12,665 nucleotides of DNA, taken from contig JAVCCD010000264.1 of assembly GCA_030765665.1 (NCBI GenBank), forward strand, positions 1-12,665, in the 5' to 3' direction. The position numbers and the translations under genes were made by a program. Each line of letters begins with the position of its first letter. Positions within the stretch are counted from its first letter, which is position 1. Positions 7,801-12,665 of this stretch are shown piece by piece. Under the pieces are notes generated by a model that was not told the DNA's origin, ran no database searches, and saw nothing but the letters and a program-made list of their open reading frames with translations. The stretch is from Candidatus Tenebribacter mawsonii. Its GTDB lineage: Bacteria; Cloacimonadota; Cloacimonadia; Cloacimonadales; TCS61.

Positions 7801-9705
7801 AATTATTTTGTTATCCAATGGTCAGATTTTAAAAGTGAATTTGATGAAACTAATGAAATATTCCAAGTAATTTTATATGACACTGAATCCTACTTTACTG
7901 CGGATGAAAATAAATTGATGAAGTTCCAATATAAAGAGATCAATAACTATGATCAGGATAATAATTATGCGACTGTAGGAATAGAAAATTATCAGCAAAA
8001 CAGTGGATTGTTAATTACTTTTGCCAATATCTATCCAAATACTACTCATGAATTGCAGAACGAAACGGCGATACTATTTTGTAACGATTCACAAAACAAT
8101 ATTCCTTTCATTAGTATAGAGCCGGAAGATTTTACTTTCTCTGTTGCTGCAGATTCAATTTTTACTGTTGACCTTAACATTTCAAACGAACTTGGTTCTT
8201 CTGATATTTCCTATGATATTTCTCTTGCACATTTTGCCACTATTCCACCTGATTATTCCTCTAACTTTAACGAAGAATATTCAAGAAATATTGAAAATAG
8301 CCAGATCTTTAATATGACAAATACATACATCCCAATTGAGCCAATGAATTTCCTATTCTATTTGATCTATAATAATCTTGATGGCGAAGGTGTAAATGGT
8401 ATTACTATTGATTTCCCACTCGGATTTTACGTGAATAGTGCAACTGATATTGAAGGGTTAGATTGCAATGGAGAAACTGGTGACGGAGCCGAAGTAAGCT
8501 GGGGTTTTGAGGTTGGGAACAGCATCTCACCTACATCTACCACTTCCATATTGGTGAATGTTACAATTGATGAGAATCAAGTTTCACCTGTTAATATTGG
8601 TTGGTTTATTCAGGGAGATGGATCTGGATCTGCTCCACACGAAGTTAGTGGTTCCTTCATTGTGAATCCAACCGAGGATAATTATTTTTGGGTTACGTAT
8701 CCTAATGGTGGAGAAACTATAGTTCCATCAATTCCATATACATTAAGTTGGGAAAAATATGGTGATGCAGAGTTTGTTAAGCTATTTTTATCTAGAGATA
8801 ATGGATCAAATTTTGATATTATAGATGACATGGCAGAAAATTCAGGAGAATACTCATATACATTTAGCGGACCTCTTAGCGATGATTGCTGGTTTGCTGT
8901 ATCAACTTTAGATGAGAGTACTTTCGATGTTTCCGATAGTGTTTTCTGTATTTCTGCATTTAGCGTTACTCATCCTGCCGAAGGTTCTATATTATCTTAT
9001 GGTTCACAAGATACATTGTTATGGATAAATTCTGGAAATTATGAAGATGTACAGATTGAATTTTCTTCTAATAACGGATATTCATGGGGTATATTAACTG
9101 AACTTACAGAAAATAATGGCTCTTTTATTTATGACATCCCAGGACCACCCTCCGAATATTGCATGTTTAGAATTAGTAACACCGAGGATGATGTACAAAG
9201 TATTTCACCTACTTTCACAATTGTAGATTCACCTGTTAATTGGCTTTCAATTGAAAATACAAGTGGAATTATTCCGGCTGGTGAGGTAGAAAATAATCCT
9301 TTCACAATTATCACTGAAAGATTAGCTCCAGCAACTTATGTTGCTGTGATAAAGGTTATTACAAGTATCGGACAGGTATTAAATATACCAATCACTTTAG
9401 AGGTTTATTCAACTATTCCTCCTTCTCAAGAGTACATACTCAAACAAAATTATCCAAATCCATTCAACCCATTCACAAGAATTGAATATGATGTTCCAAT
9501 TGCTAGTAATGTTACAATTAAAGTATATAATATTAGAGGTCAATTTGTAAAAAAACTTATTGACGAACCTAAAGAACCTGGAAGCTATGAAACTTATTGG
9601 GATGGAACCGATAATAAGAACAGAAAAGTAAGCTCTGGTGTTTATTTCTATCAGCTAAATTCAGGAAGTTCCACAAAAGCAAAAAAAATGATGCTAGTTA
9701 AATAA
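4828..9705 (+). CDS. Large gingipain-like family C25 paralog with extra beta-sandwich modules
   Basis: 1625 residues from a GTG start. Order of parts: signal peptide about 1-19; C25-type propeptide about 45-190; C25 domain about 206-557; beta-sandwich domains about 558-865; nidogen-like domain about 869-1087 (CSEGYI, MIAPFWDN); an unrecognised beta region about 1088-1285; two tandem Ser-Thr-rich/Kre9-like repeats starting at about 1289 (VTYPNGGE) and 1377 (FSVTHPAEGS); a BACON-like domain about 1470-1530 (VNWLSIENTSG); and the sorting domain 1535-1625, ending KKMMLVK. The Cys position is kept (C445, TCGGGDY), but the usual GHG reads YRGTG (406-410), so the catalytic His is absent, as in the upstream paralog. 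The product is likely exported and surface-displayed, with a long beta-rich stalk or binding arm. It starts 20 bases after the upstream paralog and ends 19 bases before the subtilase, which suggests one operon. Activity is uncertain; the fold assignment is firm. Confidence 0.9.
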   Translation: MGKVYLVIAILAIIGQLISLEFSEINNTFHVSGSFEIDEITTEVTEEITVDRIAISDCKTSMISDIFELPIYSKLISLPNTGNYKYTNFSYDYDEIVLSNKIAPVEFNEQETIYNVDDWFPKEIITIAKPSIMRGNRFTQVSISPIQYNPKQNIIRVIKDIEIDFEIDSSDNRNPLTKEIPESHFSNIITKMILGSGSRTSAAGGEYLFIAPNSVTSILQPLLEWKQKLGFNTKLAIIEEIGTTAEEIKQYLQNAYDTWENPPEFVVLVGDVSGTIQCPAFYVEGYFTPWDVSDHNYTLLDGDDYFPDVFIGRLSAQSQIDLMTIVSKIINYEQHPFMEIPWQNRALMVGFVHEFNGYSQRETLMGIRNKLLDFEYAVVDTFINPWQQGQTLLANSISEGESFVCYRGTGSPSSWGGFPTTMFNLDDIDLLNNGFMLPLVTSMTCGGGDYASEQFSTSFGEKWVSVGSPSEPKGSIGFIGPSEYDTKTWFNNPNAAGIYQGVTQEGLFRCGEMLLRGKMELYNNFPNNHAWGGALNSDQFYFYVYNLLGDPGLQILTDIPKEIEVTHDSNIPLSANFLEVQISNSEDDLAEFTIAITSEDSLVATGITNADGIAQIPIDLSAGDYEVTASKYCYIPVTNELEVTTNANLALDSFSFTGDLVSGNESSLEFAIENVGSSVIENITISPVCNNENITFTSEPIIIDLLEISGNHSGQFDIQVSEGWQDAVEVNIFLEITSDSGDFEFLIPTQIVSPELMVSEFTAQNPSNCLIQNETTNITIELMNYGNYDTSDFRAELICTNEKAIIENSISNYTNIQQNDTGIGNFSVTPENVISGELAQFELIITNTGNVLQNINFNFPIGIIDSSSVTFCENGYYAIESSDIGNFDVPEYDWIEIDPTYGGDGALLDADHTIPDGFSKVIPLPFQFNYFGSFYDHISVCSEGYISLDTTPLVFHRNRNIPSAVGPAGMIAPFWDNLIDGRIYVKYDEENNYFVIQWSDFKSEFDETNEIFQVILYDTESYFTADENKLMKFQYKEINNYDQDNNYATVGIENYQQNSGLLITFANIYPNTTHELQNETAILFCNDSQNNIPFISIEPEDFTFSVAADSIFTVDLNISNELGSSDISYDISLAHFATIPPDYSSNFNEEYSRNIENSQIFNMTNTYIPIEPMNFLFYLIYNNLDGEGVNGITIDFPLGFYVNSATDIEGLDCNGETGDGAEVSWGFEVGNSISPTSTTSILVNVTIDENQVSPVNIGWFIQGDGSGSAPHEVSGSFIVNPTEDNYFWVTYPNGGETIVPSIPYTLSWEKYGDAEFVKLFLSRDNGSNFDIIDDMAENSGEYSYTFSGPLSDDCWFAVSTLDESTFDVSDSVFCISAFSVTHPAEGSILSYGSQDTLLWINSGNYEDVQIEFSSNNGYSWGILTELTENNGSFIYDIPGPPSEYCMFRISNTEDDVQSISPTFTIVDSPVNWLSIENTSGIIPAGEVENNPFTIITERLAPATYVAVIKVITSIGQVLNIPITLEVYSTIPPSQEYILKQNYPNPFNPFTRIEYDVPIASNVTIKVYNIRGQFVKKLIDEPKEPGSYETYWDGTDNKNRKVSSGVYFYQLNSGSSTKAKKMMLVK

Positions 9706-9710
9706 ATAAT

Positions 9711-9718
9711 AAAGGGAG
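9711..9718 (+). promoter_or_regulatory. Ribosome binding site (AAAGGGAG) of the subtilase gene
   Basis: A strong purine-rich Shine-Dalgarno sequence lies 6 bases before the ATG at 9725, in the 19-base gap after the upstream stop codon. No promoter fits in this gap, so the subtilase is probably translated from the shared mRNA. Confidence 0.8.
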
Positions 9719-9724
9719 AAAAAA

Positions 9725-12544
9725 ATGAAAAAATTTTCAATATTGTTAATCTTGTTAGTAGTTAGTGGTTTGCTATTTGCTACGGAAACTATTACAGCAC
9801 AATTACAAGATGAGATGGACGTCTCGTCAGATAATGATTTTATTCGTGTGAATATCTCATTTAGAGATAATTATAATTCACAGCAAATGATATCTGAAAC
9901 TAAAAACATGGTGAAGCAAGACAAAAGAGATTATGTGACTTCTACACTTAAAGAATTCACTGCTCAAGTTCAAGAGGACTTGATTTCCCAACTGAACGAA
10001 TTAGAAGCTACTTCTCAAGTTAGAGAAGTGAAATCAATTTGGTTGGTTAATGTTGTTAATTGTGAAATGACTAAAAGTGCAATTAATGCAATTTCAAATA
10101 GAAGTGAGATTGCTTCGATCGATTATGATGAAGAGAGAAATATCCTCTTAGCTCCAAAAATCAATAAGAATTCAGACGAATCACTTCATGAGACAAGAGA
10201 CGGAAGAGAGATTACATGGAATGTGACAAAAGTAAATGCTGATGATGTTTGGGCTCAAGGATATTTTGGTTCAGGGATAGTTGTTGCTGTATTAGATACA
10301 GGTGTAAATTATAATCACACAGATTTGAATGACCATCTCTGGAGTCATCCGGATTATCCAAATCATGGTTACGATTTTGTTAATGGTGATGATAATCCTA
10401 TGGATGATCATGGGCACGGAACTCATTGTGCAGGAACTGTAGCTGGTGATGGTACCTCCGGTTCACAAACCGGTATGGCTCCTGAAGCATCAATAATGTG
10501 TATTAAACTTTTAGATTCAACTGGAAACGGAAGTGAATCTGTTTGCTGGACAGCAATTGAATTTGCTGTAGATAATGGAGCAGATGTTTTGAGTATGTCT
10601 TTTGGTTGGCAGCATAATTGGGGAACAAATAGAATTAGTTGGAGAAATGCCATGGATTATGTTTATGCAGCTGATGTTTTTGCGTCTGTAGCTGCTGGAA
10701 ATGAAGGTAATCAACAAGGTTCATATCCCATTCCAGATAACGTAAGAACTCCTGGTGACTGCCCTCCCCCATGGTTACATCCAGACCAAACACTTACAGG
10801 TGGAATTTCCTCTGTAGTGTGCATTGGTGCAACAGATAGTAATGACAATCTTGCTGGTTTTTCCGGAAGAGGTCCTGTAACATGGGAAACTGTTGCTGGA
10901 TTTAATGACTATGCTTATAATCCGGGAATGGGTCTGATCCGACCTGATATTTCAGCTCCTGGCGATAATATAAAATCTTTAGATTATTCAAGCAATACTG
11001 GTTATGCTTCTGGCTGGAGCGGAACTTCAATGGCTACACCTTGTGTAGCTGGTGTTATAGCATTAATGCTCTCAAAAGATTTTACTCTCACACCAACACA
11101 GATAGATCAAATAATTGAGGAAAATGTTGCAGTTGCACAAAATCCAAAAAACAATAATTTTGGGTCTGGTAGAATTGATGCTCTTGCTTCAGTTAATGCT
11201 GTTCCTACACCGAACACACCACCAAACGCTGCTGTAAGCCCGAATCCTGCAGATAGTGCTGAGAATATTGCTGTAAATACAAATTTAAGTTGGATGAACG
11301 GTGGCGGAGCTGCTTCTTATGAAGTATTTTTTGGTACTGATAATCCTCCAACAAATATTGTGAACGGTGAAGAAGTTACAACTTCGTCTTATGATCTAAC
11401 AGAGGTCATGGAATTCAATTCAACCTACTACTGGAACATTAATGCCATAAACGATTTTGGGAATGCTGAAGGTCCGATTTGGAGTTTTACAACAGCAGGT
11501 CCAGCTGATGAAGATTTTGAAACTGGAGATTTTTCACTATACGCATGGGAGTTTGCAGGAAACCAGGATTGGATAGTGCAAACCAGTGAAGTTTATGAAG
11601 GAACATATTCTGCAAAATCAGGAACTATAACTCATAGCCAATCTACAGAATTGGAAATAACTATGGATGTTGAAGAAGATGACATAATTTCTTTCTATAC
11701 AAAGATCTCTTGCGAAGACGACCAGAACAACAATTGGGATTACATGGCATTTTATATTGATAGTGTAGAACAGGAACGTTGGGATGGAGAAGTTGGCTGG
11801 AGTTATAAGACTTATGATGTTAGTACTGGAAACAGAACTTTTAAATGGACGTATACAAAAGATGAAAGTGTGAGTACTGGTTCAGATTGTGCATGGTTAG
11901 ATTACATAACCTTCCCAAGTGTAGCACCACAACCACCTGTTCTAGTTTTCAATCCTGAAGAATTTGTATTTGAAGCTTTAACAAATGATATCATTACTGA
12001 TGAGCTTTCAATAGAAAACACAGGTTCTGGAATTGGAACATATTCTATTGAATTGATCTATACCGGTAATTGGTTAGAACTTGATTCTTACTCTGGTGAT
12101 GTTGAACCTGATGAGATCGATACAATATTGCTTACGATAAACCCTGATGGCTTGGAAAACGGTGACCACTCAGCAGAGATAAGCATTACGGATAACAGAA
12201 ATGTCACTGTGATCCCTGTAACTCTTACAGTTGATATGGTAGATGCAAATAACAACTTGATCAATGCTAATACTCTTCTTGGTAATCATCCGAATCCGTT
12301 CAATCCAAGCACAACCATCTCTTTTTCTCTTATTGAACAAAGCAACATTGAAGTATCAATTTATAGTATTAAGGGACAAAAAATTAAAACTCTTGTAAAA
12401 AGCTCTTTTGGAACAGGAGTTCATTCTACAGTTTGGAATGGAAATAATGATTCCGGAGAGCCGGTAAGTTCTGGAGTTTACTTCTATAAATTAAGGGTAA
12501 ATGGTAAAACGGAAGCAACAAAGAAAATGTTGCTACTTAAATAG
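9725..12544 (+). CDS. Secreted subtilisin-like (S8) serine protease with C-terminal sorting domain
   Basis: 939 residues. Order of parts: signal peptide about 1-19 (MKKFSILLILLVVSGLLFA); inhibitor-type propeptide about 38-140; S8 catalytic domain about 165-490; fibronectin III-like domain about 498-592; a MAM-like/jelly-roll domain 595-731 (DEDFETGDF to WLDYITFP); a BACON-like domain about 738-838; and the sorting domain 853-939 (NHPNPFNP, SSGVYFYK, KKMLLLK). The catalytic triad is complete: D191 in AVLDTGV, H231 in DHGHGTH, S435 in GTSMATP. The oxyanion Asn is N326 in AAGNEGN. The loop before Ser, with FSGRGP and RPDISAPG, resembles bacillopeptidase F-type subtilases. It should be an active exported endopeptidase, released from its propeptide after export. 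Its operon position behind two C25 proteins suggests a joint role in breakdown of external protein or maturation of surface proteins; the latter is inference. It ends with TAG followed in frame by TGA. Confidence 0.95.
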   Translation: MKKFSILLILLVVSGLLFATETITAQLQDEMDVSSDNDFIRVNISFRDNYNSQQMISETKNMVKQDKRDYVTSTLKEFTAQVQEDLISQLNELEATSQVREVKSIWLVNVVNCEMTKSAINAISNRSEIASIDYDEERNILLAPKINKNSDESLHETRDGREITWNVTKVNADDVWAQGYFGSGIVVAVLDTGVNYNHTDLNDHLWSHPDYPNHGYDFVNGDDNPMDDHGHGTHCAGTVAGDGTSGSQTGMAPEASIMCIKLLDSTGNGSESVCWTAIEFAVDNGADVLSMSFGWQHNWGTNRISWRNAMDYVYAADVFASVAAGNEGNQQGSYPIPDNVRTPGDCPPPWLHPDQTLTGGISSVVCIGATDSNDNLAGFSGRGPVTWETVAGFNDYAYNPGMGLIRPDISAPGDNIKSLDYSSNTGYASGWSGTSMATPCVAGVIALMLSKDFTLTPTQIDQIIEENVAVAQNPKNNNFGSGRIDALASVNAVPTPNTPPNAAVSPNPADSAENIAVNTNLSWMNGGGAASYEVFFGTDNPPTNIVNGEEVTTSSYDLTEVMEFNSTYYWNINAINDFGNAEGPIWSFTTAGPADEDFETGDFSLYAWEFAGNQDWIVQTSEVYEGTYSAKSGTITHSQSTELEITMDVEEDDIISFYTKISCEDDQNNNWDYMAFYIDSVEQERWDGEVGWSYKTYDVSTGNRTFKWTYTKDESVSTGSDCAWLDYITFPSVAPQPPVLVFNPEEFVFEALTNDIITDELSIENTGSGIGTYSIELIYTGNWLELDSYSGDVEPDEIDTILLTINPDGLENGDHSAEISITDNRNVTVIPVTLTVDMVDANNNLINANTLLGNHPNPFNPSTTISFSLIEQSNIEVSIYSIKGQKIKTLVKSSFGTGVHSTVWNGNNDSGEPVSSGVYFYKLRVNGKTEATKKMLLLK

Positions 12545-12545
12545 T

Positions 12546-12555
12546 GACATATGTC
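12546..12555. promoter_or_regulatory. Perfect 10-base palindrome (GACATATGTC)
   Basis: This self-complementary site begins two bases after the subtilase stop codon and precedes the possible promoter of the next ORF. It could be an operator half-turn site for a dimeric regulator. One short palindrome in AT-rich DNA is weak evidence. Confidence 0.25.
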
Positions 12556-12596
12556 CCCTCGGGTTGTGTTATATTATAAATAAAGACCTGAGGAGG
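12555..12596 (+). promoter_or_regulatory. Hairpin that would sequester the Shine-Dalgarno of the next ORF
   Basis: Bases 12555-12565 pair with 12585-12596. The stem has 11 base pairs, including two G-U pairs, and a single bulged A at 12594. The loop is 19 bases and AT-rich. The 3' arm contains GAGGAGG (12590-12596), a strong Shine-Dalgarno sequence 4 bases before ATG 12601, so a transcript read through from the subtilase gene would hide it. No T-run follows, so this is not a standard intrinsic terminator. Confidence 0.45.
12570..12580 (+). promoter_or_regulatory. Possible -10 region for the ORF at 12601
   Basis: TATATT (12570-12575) and the overlapping TATAAA (12575-12580) each match the -10 consensus at five of six positions. 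GTGACA at 12544-12549 resembles a -35 box, but the spacing of 20 bases or more is too long. If used, transcription would start after the 5' arm of the hairpin, leaving the Shine-Dalgarno sequence free. Confidence 0.25.
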
Positions 12597-12600
12597 CATA

Positions 12601-12665
12601 ATGAGAGAACGCAAAAATCAATTAAGCAGGATTGAATTAAAAAGTTTTGAGGGAGAGTTTTTGTA
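12601..12665 (+). CDS. Start of an unidentified ORF, cut by the window end
   Basis: ATG at 12601, preceded by the strong Shine-Dalgarno GAGGAGG, opens 21 codons with no stop before the window ends. The visible peptide begins MRERKNQLSRIELKSFEGEF. It is charged, has no signal peptide, and differs in character from the four exported proteins upstream, so it probably begins a cytoplasmic or DNA-binding protein in a new transcription unit. Twenty-one residues are too few to name a family. A mobile-element protein is possible but is a guess. Confidence 0.5.
   Translation, partial: MRERKNQLSRIELKSFEGEFL

Larger units (their letters stand above)
1196..8088 (+). repeat. Tandem gene duplication of the C25 architecture
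   Basis: Bases 1196-4487 and 4828-8088 encode the same order of domains: signal peptide, propeptide, C25, beta-sandwiches and nidogen-like domain. By eye well over half of residues match in the C25 part. Key spacings are equal: 39 residues from the YRGxG tyrosine to the catalytic-site Cys in both, and 84 from that Cys to a conserved His in both. At DNA level the longest identical run I noticed is 26 bases, at 2759-2784 and 6373-6398. Most codons differ at third positions, so the duplication is old rather than recent. Confidence 0.85.

Noticed and set aside
8692..9234. Recent tandem DNA repeat in the Kre9-like region
   Set aside because: The two units resemble each other only at protein level; no obvious DNA repeat is visible.
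12555..12596. Intrinsic terminator for the protease operon
   Set aside because: The stem is reasonable but the loop is long and no U-tract follows; the downstream arm overlaps a Shine-Dalgarno sequence instead.
1..12665. CRISPR array, tRNA, rRNA or prophage genes
   Set aside because: No regularly spaced repeats, no tRNA- or rRNA-like stretches and no phage-type proteins were seen; nearly all bases are in the four long coding frames.

Overview
The window is an AT-rich bacterial region with every gene on the + strand. It carries four consecutive genes for secreted proteins and the first codons of a fifth gene. All four large proteins end in the same roughly 90-residue C-terminal domain: an N-(Y/H)-PNPFNP motif, then a VYNIKGQ-like strand, then W-(D/N)-G with SSG(V/I)YFYK, then a basic tail ending LLLK or LVK. 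This is the FlgD-like Ig fold / type A sorting-domain type. From general knowledge it is typical of FCB-group bacteria, and this particular form recalls Candidatus Cloacimonadota (Cloacimonetes). That assignment is an inference; no rRNA or housekeeping gene is present to confirm it.

Layout. Positions 1-1095 hold the 3' end of a secreted protein with a jelly-roll, carbohydrate-binding-like domain. After a 100-base gap come two tandem paralogous gingipain-like (peptidase family C25) proteins at 1196-4807 and 4828-9705. A subtilisin-like (S8) serine protease follows at 9725-12544. The last three genes are separated by only 20 and 19 bases, each with its own Shine-Dalgarno sequence, so they are probably one transcription unit. 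After the protease come tandem stop codons, a small perfect palindrome, a hairpin that would bury the next Shine-Dalgarno sequence, and the start of an unidentified ORF at 12601 that runs off the window.

How the genes may work together. All four proteins look exported and then sorted by the shared C-terminal domain to the cell surface or outside. The subtilase has a complete catalytic triad and a propeptide, so it should be active. Both C25 proteins keep the catalytic Cys position but have lost the His of the usual GHG motif (YRGFG and YRGTG instead). They are therefore either pseudo-proteases with a binding or structural role, or enzymes using another general base. The second C25 paralog matches the first over most of its length but has gained about 450 residues of extra beta-sandwich modules just before the sorting domain. 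The most noteworthy content is this tandem pair of His-less gingipain-like proteins co-expressed with an intact subtilase. No phage, CRISPR, tRNA or rRNA features were seen.
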